DNA of 64,000 nucleotides from assembly GCF_030580675.1 (NCBI RefSeq), contig NZ_JAUQUB010000003.1, positions 186,001 through 250,000 of the forward strand. Reading direction: 5' to 3'. Numbering within the stretch: position 1 is the first letter of the stretch; each line of letters opens with the position of its first letter. This stretch comes from Antiquaquibacter soli. Its GTDB lineage: Bacteria; Actinomycetota; Actinomycetes; Actinomycetales; Microbacteriaceae. Shown here piece after piece: positions 8,911 to 16,026 of this stretch. The position numbers were made by a program, and so were the translations under genes. The notes beneath the pieces are model-generated. The model searched no databases. It was not told where the DNA came from and saw only the letters and a program-made list of their open reading frames with translations.

Positions 8911-9435
8911 ATGACGTTCGAGCGGGCTTTCGGTGAGTCGGCGCTCTTCCGAATCTGCTTCGTGTGCACCGGCAACATCTGCCGGTCGCCCATGGCGGAG
9001 ACCGTGTTCAAGGCCATGGTCAAGCAAGCGGGGCTGGAGAAGGGCATCGGGGTGATGTCCGCCGGCACCGGCGACTGGCACGTGGGCGAGCCATCCGACG
9101 ACCGCACGCTCGCCGCCCTCGCAGCGCGCGGCCACAACGGAAGCGGGCACCGGGCGCGCCAGTTCGACCCGAGTTGGTTCGCCGACCTCGACCTCGTCGT
9201 CGTCTTCGACCGCAGCCAGGAGCGCATCCTCAAGGCCTGGGCGACCAACGAGGCCGACCGGTCGAAAGTACAGTTACTACTGAGCTTCGACAGCGATCAG
9301 GCCCCCCTGGTCGACGTGCCGGACCCGTACTACTCGGACGCCGCGCTCTTCGACCAGGTCCTCGGGATGATCACCCAGGCGTGCGCCGCGCTGTTTCGGC
9401 AGATCAAGCCAGCAATCCGACAGGGAGTCACATGA
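8911..9435 (+). CDS. Low-molecular-weight protein-tyrosine phosphatase
   Basis: Cytosolic protein-tyrosine phosphatase, 174 residues. The P-loop VCTGNICRSP near the N-terminus contains nucleophile Cys19 and Arg25 in C-x5-R. The general-acid Asp138 lies in VPDPYYSD near the C-terminus. Both catalytic elements are intact. It overlaps purB by 4 bp (ATGA), so the two are translationally coupled. Family members dephosphorylate tyrosine kinases or arsenate-like substrates; nothing here shows the substrate. Confidence 0.9.
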   Translation: MTFERAFGESALFRICFVCTGNICRSPMAETVFKAMVKQAGLEKGIGVMSAGTGDWHVGEPSDDRTLAALAARGHNGSGHRARQFDPSWFADLDLVVVFDRSQERILKAWATNEADRSKVQLLLSFDSDQAPLVDVPDPYYSDAALFDQVLGMITQACAALFRQIKPAIRQGVT

Positions 9436-10814
9436 GCCTGCCCGACCAGCCCCTGAGCCCCCTCGACGGCCGCTATCGCGCGGCCGTCTCGGCGCTCGGC
9501 GACCACCTGTCGGAGGCGGGCCTCAATCGGGCGCGCGTGCGCGTCGAGGTCGAGTGGCTCCTCTACCTCACCGACCGGGAGCTGTTCGGCAGCCGCCGTC
9601 TCGACCACGAGCAGGCCCGAACGCTGCGCGAGTTCGCGGCAGACTTCGGGTCCGAGCAGATCGACCGGCTCGCCACCCTCGAGGCGACAACCCGCCACGA
9701 CGTCAAGGCCGTCGAGTACCTCGTACGCGAGAAGCTCGCCGAGCTCGGTCTCAACTCGATCGCCGAGCTCACGCACTTCGCGTGCACCAGCGAGGACATC
9801 AACAACCTCTCCTACGCCCTCACCATCTCGGCCGCCGTGCGCGACGTGTGGCTGCCGAAGTTCCGCGCGGTCATCGAGTCGCTGCGCGGGATCGCGGTGC
9901 GGTACCGGGATGTCTCGATGCTCTCCCACACGCACGGCCAGCCCGCGACGCCCTCCACCATGGGCAAGGAGTTCGCCGTCGTGGTCTACCGGCTGGAGCG
10001 CATCCTCGCCCAGATCGAGGCGACCGAGTACCTCGGCAAGTTCAGCGGCGCGACCGGCACCTTCGCGGCGCACCTCGCGGCAGAGCCCGGGCTCGACTGG
10101 CCGGCGATCTCGCAGGAGTTCGTGACATCCCTCGGCCTCACCTGGAACCCGCTCACCACCCAGATCGAGTCGCACGACTGGCAGGCCGAGCTCTACTCGC
10201 GCATCAGCCACGCGAACCGCGTGCTCCACAACCTCTGCACCGACGTGTGGACCTACATCTCGATGGGCTACTTCCGGCAGATCCCGCAGCCGGGCGCGAC
10301 CGGGTCGTCCACGATGCCGCACAAGATCAACCCCATCCGGTTCGAGAACGCGGAGGCGAACCTCGAGCTGTCGAGTGCCCTGCTCGATTCGCTCGGCGCG
10401 ACGCTCGTGACATCCCGTCTGCAGCGCGACCTGACCGACTCGACGACCCAGCGCAACGTCGGCGTCGCGCTCGGCCACTCCCTCCTCGCCCTCGACAACA
10501 TCGAGCGCGGGCTCACCGAGATCGACCTCGACGAGGCGGCCCTCGCCGCCGACCTCGACTCGAACTGGGAGGTGCTCGGCGAGGCGATCCAGACGGTCAT
10601 CCGCGCCGAGGTCGCCGCCGGGCGCAGCTCGATCGCCGACCCGTACGCGATCCTCAAGGAGCTCACGCGGGGCAAGCGAGTGGGGCAGGCGGAACTCGTC
10701 GAGTTCATCGACGGCCTCGACATCGGCGACGAGGCGAAGGCGCGGCTGCGGGTCCTCACGCCCGCCGGTTACGCGGGGCTCGCGAGCGACCTCGTGCGGT
10801 ACGTGGAGAAGTAG
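9432..10814 (+). CDS. purB: Adenylosuccinate lyase
   Basis: Purine biosynthesis enzyme that releases fumarate from SAICAR and from adenylosuccinate. At 460 residues it matches the long PurB subfamily (N-terminus PLSPLDGRYRAAV). The fumarase/aspartase signature GSSTMPHKINP lies at about residues 291-301 with the catalytic serine loop. Conserved motifs TSEDINNL and SHTHGQPATPSTMGKE are also present. ATG start overlaps the phosphatase stop. A 65-bp palindromic repeat lies immediately downstream and may terminate this transcript. Confidence 0.96.
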   Translation: MSLPDQPLSPLDGRYRAAVSALGDHLSEAGLNRARVRVEVEWLLYLTDRELFGSRRLDHEQARTLREFAADFGSEQIDRLATLEATTRHDVKAVEYLVREKLAELGLNSIAELTHFACTSEDINNLSYALTISAAVRDVWLPKFRAVIESLRGIAVRYRDVSMLSHTHGQPATPSTMGKEFAVVVYRLERILAQIEATEYLGKFSGATGTFAAHLAAEPGLDWPAISQEFVTSLGLTWNPLTTQIESHDWQAELYSRISHANRVLHNLCTDVWTYISMGYFRQIPQPGATGSSTMPHKINPIRFENAEANLELSSALLDSLGATLVTSRLQRDLTDSTTQRNVGVALGHSLLALDNIERGLTEIDLDEAALAADLDSNWEVLGEAIQTVIRAEVAAGRSSIADPYAILKELTRGKRVGQAELVEFIDGLDIGDEAKARLRVLTPAGYAGLASDLVRYVEK

Positions 10815-10827
10815 CCCCGGGAACCCT

Positions 10828-10892
10828 GTTTCTCAGGAATACCCCGTCGCCGAATGGATAGTGCAGTCGGCAGCCCGATATTCCTGAGAAAC
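10828..10892. repeat. 65-bp palindromic repeat element, copy 1
   Basis: Perfect 14-bp terminal inverted repeats (GTTTCTCAGGAATA / TATTCCTGAGAAAC) enclose a 37-bp centre that itself contains the partly self-complementary GCCGA...TCGGC. The second copy at 56630-56694 has the same length, identical arms and a nearly identical centre. It sits between purB and a convergent gene, so it can act as a bidirectional terminator or REP-type element. Both copies were found by direct comparison; function is inferred. Confidence 0.85.
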
Positions 10893-10931
10893 GGGATGGA
10901 TGACTCGATCGCCGCGCCGGCGCCGGTGCCG

Positions 10932-11189
10932 CTAGTGGCCGCGCCGGCCGCCCTGCTCGCGGTCCTGCTCGTCGATATCGGACTTCTCCGCGAAGTCGGG
11001 CTGCACGGCGAGCGCGAGCATCGCGAGCACGACGAGCGCCACGATGAACGCGATCACGAGGAAGATCAGCGACAGCACGATCTCCCGCGTCGACATGAGC
11101 ACGACGAGGCCCACGAAGATCGCCAGCACACCCGAGATGATGAGCAGCTCAGCAGGACGGGTGCGGTCGCGAGGGGCGGGGGCGTTCAC
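10932..11189 (-). CDS. Small membrane protein, two segments
   Basis: An 85-residue protein with two adjacent membrane segments (about 14-32 and 36-61: ELLIISGVLAIFVGLVVLM and LSLIFLVIAFIVALVVLAML) and a charged C-terminal tail rich in Asp/Glu/Arg. No family recognised beyond similar small proteins of actinomycetes. It starts one base after the stop of the 208-residue membrane protein upstream (11191), so they form one transcription unit. Confidence 0.7.
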   Translation of the reverse strand: MNAPAPRDRTRPAELLIISGVLAIFVGLVVLMSTREIVLSLIFLVIAFIVALVVLAMLALAVQPDFAEKSDIDEQDREQGGRRGH

Positions 11190-11190
11190 G

Positions 11191-11817
11191 TCAGGCCTTC
11201 GGCTCGGGGGCGGGGGTGGTCACGGCGTCGGAGGCGGGAGTTGCGGGGGCCGGAGCATCCGCCCACTTCTGCGACAGGGCCGCAATGATCAGGAAGACGC
11301 CGAGAATCGCCCAGTAGGCACCGAGCAGCCCGACGACGATGACGGATGCCGTGAGCTCGCGCTCCACGTCGTCGGGCCCGGTGAACGGCTGCGAGAAGTC
11401 CGGTGGGATCACCAGGAGGACGACCGCGAGGAGCACGGTGAGTGCCCCCACGAAGATGCGGTCCCGGGAGATCGGCGAGGTGCGACGGGTGCGGATGCCG
11501 AGGTAGAGCTCGATGAATCCCGACAGCACCGCCCAACCGCTCACGATGAAGACGAGGTAGGGGAGCCCTCCGCTGACGACCGCGAGCGTCGCGATTCCGG
11601 CGGCGGCGGTGAGGATGCCCTGCGCAAGCTGGAGCGTGCGCTCGAGCCCGGCCGCCGAGCGCAGCGCGAACGCCGTGATCACGGCGCCGGACGCCGCGCC
11701 GAAGATCCCGAACGTGAGGAGCCCCAGCGGCGCGGAGTGGTCGGCGGAGAAGGTCACGACGACCGCGAGGGCCACCGCGGGCACGGCGCGCAGTAGCAGG
11801 GCGATCCAAGAGCTCAC
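11191..11817 (-). CDS. HdeD/DUF308-like membrane protein
   Basis: 208 residues with about six membrane segments arranged as paired helices with short loops (for example GILTAAAGIATLAVVSGGLP, then IVSGWAVLSGFIELYLGIR). The pattern A-x-G-I-x-x-L...G-W-x-x-x-x-G-x-x-E-L is what DUF308/HdeD-type proteins show. It ends in an Ala/Pro-rich cytoplasmic tail. Function unknown; in enterobacteria HdeD relates to acid stress, which should not be carried over. First gene of a pair with the 85-residue membrane protein. Confidence 0.65.
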   Translation of the reverse strand: MSSWIALLLRAVPAVALAVVVTFSADHSAPLGLLTFGIFGAASGAVITAFALRSAAGLERTLQLAQGILTAAAGIATLAVVSGGLPYLVFIVSGWAVLSGFIELYLGIRTRRTSPISRDRIFVGALTVLLAVVLLVIPPDFSQPFTGPDDVERELTASVIVVGLLGAYWAILGVFLIIAALSQKWADAPAPATPASDAVTTPAPEPKA

Positions 11818-11848
11818 GGGTTCCAGTCTAGGCGCGCCCCGTGGCCCC

Positions 11849-12475
11849 TCACTCGGCTCCGACGGTCCGCACTCCCTTCGCCACGAGCCAGATGCCGAGG
11901 GTCAGCTCCCACGCCGCGATGGGCAGCGCCGAGAGCGCGCCGACGGGCGACGTCTGCGTCCACAGGCCGAAGAGCACCGCGATGGAGGAGGCGAGCAGCA
12001 GGGGTGCGCCGATGAGTCCGACGAGGGGGATGACGCGGGGCACGAGCCGCGCCCGGTACAGCACGGATCCCAGCAGGAGGGCGTTCGTCGCCGACATGAA
12101 GGCCGGGCCGAGGAGGAACGCCCAGTCGTGGATCGCGACCGCGGCGGTGTCGCTCTCGTCGGCCGCGCGCAATGTCACCACCGAGAGCAGCGCGAGCACG
12201 CCCACGATGATGGTCGCCGCCTCGATCGTGCGCGAGGCCACGAAGCCGAGCGCGCGCGCTTCGCTCACGCGTCGAGTGATCGGGTAGAGGGTCACGGCGG
12301 TGCCGACGCAGGTGGCGGCGAGGGCGAGCTCGAGCACGGCGCCAGCGGCCGCTGCTCCCGTTGGCGCGCCGCCGGTGAGATAGGCGGTCTTGAGAGCGAG
12401 CGCGGGGAACGAGGTGAGGAAGGTCGCGAGATAGAGCGCTCCCGCCCAGCGGGCGAGTCGTCGGTCGTCAGTCAT
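11849..12475 (-). CDS. DUF4386 family integral membrane protein
   Basis: 208 residues with six predicted membrane helices. The N-terminus (RRLARWAGALYLATFLTSFP) and the C-terminal WELTLGIWLVAKGVR match DUF4386, a family of unknown function often controlled by a neighbouring TetR regulator. It is divergent from such a regulator, and two palindromes in the shared intergenic region overlap its promoter. It is therefore the likely repressed target. Confidence 0.8.
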   Translation of the reverse strand: MTDDRRLARWAGALYLATFLTSFPALALKTAYLTGGAPTGAAAAGAVLELALAATCVGTAVTLYPITRRVSEARALGFVASRTIEAATIIVGVLALLSVVTLRAADESDTAAVAIHDWAFLLGPAFMSATNALLLGSVLYRARLVPRVIPLVGLIGAPLLLASSIAVLFGLWTQTSPVGALSALPIAAWELTLGIWLVAKGVRTVGAE

Positions 12476-12490
12476 CGGGTGCCTTTCGAG

Positions 12491-12513
12491 TCAGGTGTAC
12501 GGCGTACACCTGA
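12491..12513. promoter_or_regulatory. TetR operator 1 (23-bp palindrome)
   Basis: Perfect 10-bp arms TCAGGTGTAC and GTACACCTGA around GGC. It lies 16 bp upstream of the DUF4386 start, in the 84-bp gap shared with the divergent tetR gene. Half-site GTGTAC recurs in operator 2. Expected action: repression of both genes by the TetR dimer. Confidence 0.75.
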
Positions 12514-12522
12514 GCTACCATA

Positions 12523-12539
12523 GGCGTACGCCGTACACC
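12523..12539. promoter_or_regulatory. TetR operator 2 (17-bp imperfect palindrome)
   Basis: GGCGTAC-GCC-GTACACC shares the half-site spacing of operator 1 with one mismatch between arms. Its centre is 29 bp from the centre of operator 1, close to three helical turns, so two dimers could bind on the same face. It ends 20 bp before the tetR start. Confidence 0.65.
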
Positions 12540-12559
12540 CGTCAAGCCGGAGGTCAGCC

Positions 12560-13231
12560 GTGGTCGAGCCGCACCGCAGCCCGCTGAACCGGGCGCGCGT
12601 ACTCGAGGCCGCGATCGCCCTCGCCGACGAGGCCGGCCCGGATGCCCTGAGCATGAGGTCCCTCTCGGCCCGCCTCGGCGTGGTCCCGATGGCGCTGTAC
12701 AAGCACGTCGCCGACAAGGACGACCTCGTCTCGGGCGTCATCGACACGGTCGTCTCGCGCTACCCCGCGCCCGACGCCGGGCTGGGGTGGCGGGAATCGG
12801 TGCGGTACCGAGTGCACGCGGCACGGGCGGCACTCGAGCGACACCCGTGGCTCCGGTCGGGCATCCTGCAGGCCACCCGCCAGTCGCCTGCAGTGCTCGC
12901 CCACCTCGACGCCGTCGCCGGCGATCTCGCCCGCGCGGGGTTCTCGTACGACCTGATCCACTACGGGATGCACGCGCTCGGGCACCGCGTGTGGGGCTTC
13001 GCGCCGGAGGCGTTCAGCCCGGCCCCGGGTGCCGCGCCTGCCCCGGCCCCCGACCCCGCGCAGCTCGCGGCTCTCGCCGCGGCCTTCCCGCACGTCGCCT
13101 CGATCGCCGCCGACTCGACCGCACGCAACCCGGCGGGGGCGTGCGACGACGACGCCGAGTTCGACTTCGGACTGGAGCTGCTGCTCGATGCCATGGAGCG
13201 GCTGCACGCCGCGGGGTGGGTGTCGCGGTAG
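12560..13231 (+). CDS. TetR/AcrR family transcriptional regulator
   Basis: 223-residue repressor. Residues ~10-60 hold the TetR helix-turn-helix (RVLEAAIALADEAGPDALSM, then RLGVVPMALYKHVADKDDLV). The rest is a TetR_C ligand-binding domain with an Ala/Pro-rich insertion PAPGAAPAPAPDP. GTG start with a good ribosome site (GGAGG, 6-7 nt upstream). Divergent from the DUF4386 gene, with two palindromic operators between them, so it is probably autoregulated and controls that gene. The ligand is unknown. Confidence 0.9.
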   Translation: MVEPHRSPLNRARVLEAAIALADEAGPDALSMRSLSARLGVVPMALYKHVADKDDLVSGVIDTVVSRYPAPDAGLGWRESVRYRVHAARAALERHPWLRSGILQATRQSPAVLAHLDAVAGDLARAGFSYDLIHYGMHALGHRVWGFAPEAFSPAPGAAPAPAPDPAQLAALAAAFPHVASIAADSTARNPAGACDDDAEFDFGLELLLDAMERLHAAGWVSR

Positions 13232-13268
13232 GCAGACTCAGCAAGCGGACGTCCGGATCAGGCTGATC

Positions 13269-14450
13269 TCACCATGAGGAACGAAAGAACGCTCGCAGTT
13301 CCTGCGCGTAAACCTCTGGCGCTTCGCGAGGGGCGAAGTGCCCGCCCGATCCTGGATAGCTGACGGAAGTGACGTTCGCGATTCGCTCGAGCCAGGCGCG
13401 TGGCGGGGTGAGGAGGTCAGCCGGGAAGAACGAGAAGCCAGAGGGAACCTCGACCCGCCGCGAGTGCTGATCGGCCGGTATCGCGGCGTTGGCTCGGTAC
13501 ATGCGCATCGACGGTCCGGTGCTGTTCTCGGTCCACACCGTGGTCAGCAGGGAGAGGATCGCGTCGCGAGTGAACCCTCCCACGGGCCCGTGGCTCGAGT
13601 CGCTCCACGCGTGCAGCTTCTCGACGGTCCACGCTGCGAGACCCGCAGGGGAATCGGAGAGAGCGGCTGCGATCGTCGCGGGTTTCGTGCGGTGCATGGC
13701 GGCGTAGGCCCCCTCGCGTGCGGCCCACGCCGCAGCTGCGTCGAGGAACGCTCGTTCCTCGGCTGACAGCGTCGCCGGCTCGCCGGCGAACACGGGGATG
13801 CCGGCGTCCATGCGGTGGACCGCGACCACGTCGGCGGGATGCTCTAACGCGATGAACCGGGCGACCGAGCTGCCGATGTCTCCCCCGGCGACCGCATAGC
13901 GCTCGTAGCCCAGATCGCGCATCAGCGCAGCGAACGCGTGCGCGACGCCGATCGAATCGATCACCTGACCGGGCGCGGGGGAGAACCCGTAGCCCGGCAT
14001 GTCGGGCACGACGACGTCGAACGATTCATCCGGGTCGCCGCCGTGCGAAGCGGGGTCGGCGAGCTGGTCGATCACGTCCTGGTACCGCCAGGCGGAATCC
14101 GGCCATCCGTGGCAGAGCAGAAGCGGCAGGGGAGCCCGTCCGCCCGTGCGCTCGGCGCCGCGAAGGTGGATGAACCGCAGCCGCAGCGGGGACTGCGCTC
14201 CGCACGCGACATCCGCCTCGAACCAGGGATGTCTGGCGACCTCCGCCTCCCCCTGCGCGAAGTCGAACCCGTCTGCCCAATACGCCAGCAGGCCGGTGAG
14301 GTAGGAGGGATCGGTCCCCTCGCTCCAGGCGTGCCCGAAGGACGAGAGCGCTCGACGGGTCGAGCGAAGGCGGGCACGCAGGTCGTCGACCGCTTCCGGC
14401 GCCCAGCCCGGCGTCCACGGGATGGCGGTGCCCACCACGGGTGCGCTCAC
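13269..14450 (-). CDS. Epoxide hydrolase (EphB/microsomal-type alpha/beta hydrolase)
   Basis: 393 residues: an N-terminal EHN lid domain (WTPGWAPEAVDDLRARLRST) followed by the alpha/beta-hydrolase core. The oxyanion motif HGWP lies at 114-117, nucleophile Asp191 in GGDIGSS, and catalytic His371 in GGHFAPREAPE. An aspartate rather than serine nucleophile identifies an epoxide hydrolase that opens epoxides to diols. The GTG start at 14450 overlaps the stop of the SnoaL-like gene (GTGA); longer in-frame starts would run through that gene. It forms a two-gene operon under likely MarR control. Confidence 0.85.
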   Translation of the reverse strand: MSAPVVGTAIPWTPGWAPEAVDDLRARLRSTRRALSSFGHAWSEGTDPSYLTGLLAYWADGFDFAQGEAEVARHPWFEADVACGAQSPLRLRFIHLRGAERTGGRAPLPLLLCHGWPDSAWRYQDVIDQLADPASHGGDPDESFDVVVPDMPGYGFSPAPGQVIDSIGVAHAFAALMRDLGYERYAVAGGDIGSSVARFIALEHPADVVAVHRMDAGIPVFAGEPATLSAEERAFLDAAAAWAAREGAYAAMHRTKPATIAAALSDSPAGLAAWTVEKLHAWSDSSHGPVGGFTRDAILSLLTTVWTENSTGPSMRMYRANAAIPADQHSRRVEVPSGFSFFPADLLTPPRAWLERIANVTSVSYPGSGGHFAPREAPEVYAQELRAFFRSSW

Positions 14451-14893
14451 AGGGCGGGTGCCGTCGTGAACGGCTCGTAGCAGTCGAAGGTCTCGTGGGC
14501 GACGACGCGTCCGTCGCGCACGGTTAGCGCGGCGGCCACGTGTGCGATCAGTTCCTGACCGGCTCGAAAGGGCCCGGCATCGACGCCGACGACGCCGCGC
14601 CATGTCGCTCGAACGGCAGCACGGTCGCCCTGGGCGATGACGTCGTGCACCTCGAACACCTGCTCGCGCAGAAGTCCCTTGCCGCGGCGGAATCCGTCGA
14701 GCGTCTGCGTCAGGTTACGCCGCGCTCCAGTCGGGACGAGCGCATTGGGGTGCTCGGTGACGATCACGTCCTGCGCGAGGATGCTGCGCAGGTCGTCTTC
14801 GGTTGACGACAGGTCGGAAACGATGCGGTAGTAGCGGCGAACAACCTCTTCCGGGTCGTCGAGGGTCCGGGTGTCCTTTGTTACTTCGGTCAT
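14447..14893 (-). CDS. SnoaL-like/NTF2-fold protein
   Basis: 148 residues of NTF2-like alpha+beta cone fold (VVRRYYRIVSDLSSTEDDLR; QGDRAAVRATWRGVVG; TVRDGRVVAHETFDCYEPF), the architecture of SnoaL polyketide cyclases, limonene-type epoxide hydrolases and ester/steroid isomerases. Catalytic identity cannot be told from sequence. Pairing with an epoxide hydrolase suggests a detoxification step. The start at 14893 is chosen because the upstream GTG at 14911 lies inside the palindromic operator. Translationally coupled to the hydrolase. Confidence 0.78.
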   Translation of the reverse strand: MTEVTKDTRTLDDPEEVVRRYYRIVSDLSSTEDDLRSILAQDVIVTEHPNALVPTGARRNLTQTLDGFRRGKGLLREQVFEVHDVIAQGDRAAVRATWRGVVGVDAGPFRAGQELIAHVAAALTVRDGRVVAHETFDCYEPFTTAPAL

Positions 14894-14904
14894 GCCCACA
14901 TGAT

Positions 14905-14924
14905 TACACAACCCTAGTTGTGTA
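14905..14924. promoter_or_regulatory. MarR operator palindrome
   Basis: 8-bp perfect arms TACACAAC / GTTGTGTA around CCTA, in the 41-bp gap between the divergent SnoaL-like gene and the marR gene. It covers both likely promoters or start regions. AT-rich 20-bp palindromes of this layout are typical MarR sites; a regulator adjacent to its own operator supports autorepression and control of the epoxide hydrolase operon. Confidence 0.72.
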
Positions 14925-14934
14925 GTCTAGTCGC

Positions 14935-15432
14935 ATGCGCCCAGAAGCACTTCCCGTTGACCCGCGCCGGCCCGACGATCTCGACACCGCGACCCTTCTT
15001 TCGCTCGCCGGTGCCGCCACAGACACTCTCATTCGTGCCGCGATACGGGAGCGCGGATTCGAGGTGACCCGAGCGCACGGATATGTGTTCCAGCGCTTAC
15101 TGGCGGGTGAGCAGACAATTGGGGAGCTGGCCGCCGACCTGGGCATGACGCAGCAGGGCGCGTCGAAGCACGTCGCAGAGCTGGAACGACTGGGCTTCGT
15201 CATCCGCCGCGTGTCGAGCAACGATCGGCGCGCGCGCGTCGTCGCGCTCACGGACGCCGGACGCGCTGTCATCGATGCGGCCCGCGTCGCACGACGCGAC
15301 TTCGATGACCGCCTGCGATCTGTTCTCGGCAGCGACGATGTCGCCGCGCTGCGCCGAGCCCTCGGCGGCCTGCTCGACGATGTCGGCGTGTCCGCTCGCA
15401 TCGCCGATCGGAGCATCCCGTGGAGCGAGTGA
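14935..15432 (+). CDS. MarR family transcriptional regulator
   Basis: 165-residue winged-helix regulator. The recognition region TIGELAADLGMTQQGASKHV and wing RRVSSNDRRARVVALTDAG lie at about residues 61-120. It is divergent from the epoxide hydrolase/SnoaL operon, with a 20-bp palindrome between them, and overlaps the following acetyltransferase gene. Ligand unknown, but a reactive or aromatic compound processed by the neighbouring enzymes would fit. Confidence 0.9.
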   Translation: MRPEALPVDPRRPDDLDTATLLSLAGAATDTLIRAAIRERGFEVTRAHGYVFQRLLAGEQTIGELAADLGMTQQGASKHVAELERLGFVIRRVSSNDRRARVVALTDAGRAVIDAARVARRDFDDRLRSVLGSDDVAALRRALGGLLDDVGVSARIADRSIPWSE

Positions 15433-15968
15433 TCGCCGAGCGCGGCCGAATCGCTCTCCGTCCGCTCGACATCGCCGACGGCCCGTCTCTCGCGAACGCC
15501 TACCGCCGCAACCGCGAAGCGCTGGCACCGTGGGAACCACTCCGCGACGACGGATTCTTCAGCGATGACGGGCAGGGCGCGGCTTTTGACCGGCGTCTCG
15601 CAGCGCGAGCCGCGGGCGCTGCTTTCCCGTACGTCATGGTGCGCGCGGACCGCATCGTCGGCCTGCTCAATCTCAGCGCCGTGGAACACGGTGCGTTCTC
15701 CAGCGGTCGGCTCGGGTACTGGGTCGATGAGGACGAGCGCGGGCGAGGGCTCGCGCGCTGGGCTGTGGGCGAGGTTGTTCGCGAGGCGCGCGAAGAGCAT
15801 GGCCTCCACCGACTGGAGGCGGCGACGCTCGTGCACAACCGTGCGTCGCAGCGCGTGCTCGAAGGGAACCTGTTTACGCCTATCGGTCTCGCGCGGGACT
15901 ATCTGAAAATCGCCGGACGCTGGCAGGACCACGTCCTCTATCAACGCATCCTCCGGACCGACGCCTGA
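15420..15968 (+). CDS. GNAT acetyltransferase, RimJ/RimL type
   Basis: 182 residues with acetyl-CoA-binding motif A in RLGYWVDEDERGRGLARWAV (R/Q-x-x-G-x-A variant) and motif B near HNRASQRVLEGNLF. The RimJ/RimL layout (LRPLDIADGPSLANAYRRNR) suggests N-terminal acetylation of a protein or small amine. GTG 15420 overlaps the marR end by 13 nt; GTG 15429, overlapping as GTGA, is an equally good start. It is co-transcribed with marR. Confidence 0.82.
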   Translation: MERVIAERGRIALRPLDIADGPSLANAYRRNREALAPWEPLRDDGFFSDDGQGAAFDRRLAARAAGAAFPYVMVRADRIVGLLNLSAVEHGAFSSGRLGYWVDEDERGRGLARWAVGEVVREAREEHGLHRLEAATLVHNRASQRVLEGNLFTPIGLARDYLKIAGRWQDHVLYQRILRTDA

Positions 15969-16001
15969 GTCGAGGGACGTGATATCGGAATCGCCTGCGA
16001 T

Positions 16002-16022
16002 CAGCCGGATTTCAGACGGCTG
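16002..16022. terminator. Hairpin between converging genes
   Basis: CAGCCG and CGGCTG arms around a 9-nt loop lie in the 58-bp gap between the acetyltransferase and dnaB, which converge. No T-run follows, so termination strength is uncertain. Confidence 0.4.
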
Positions 16023-16026
16023 CTGC

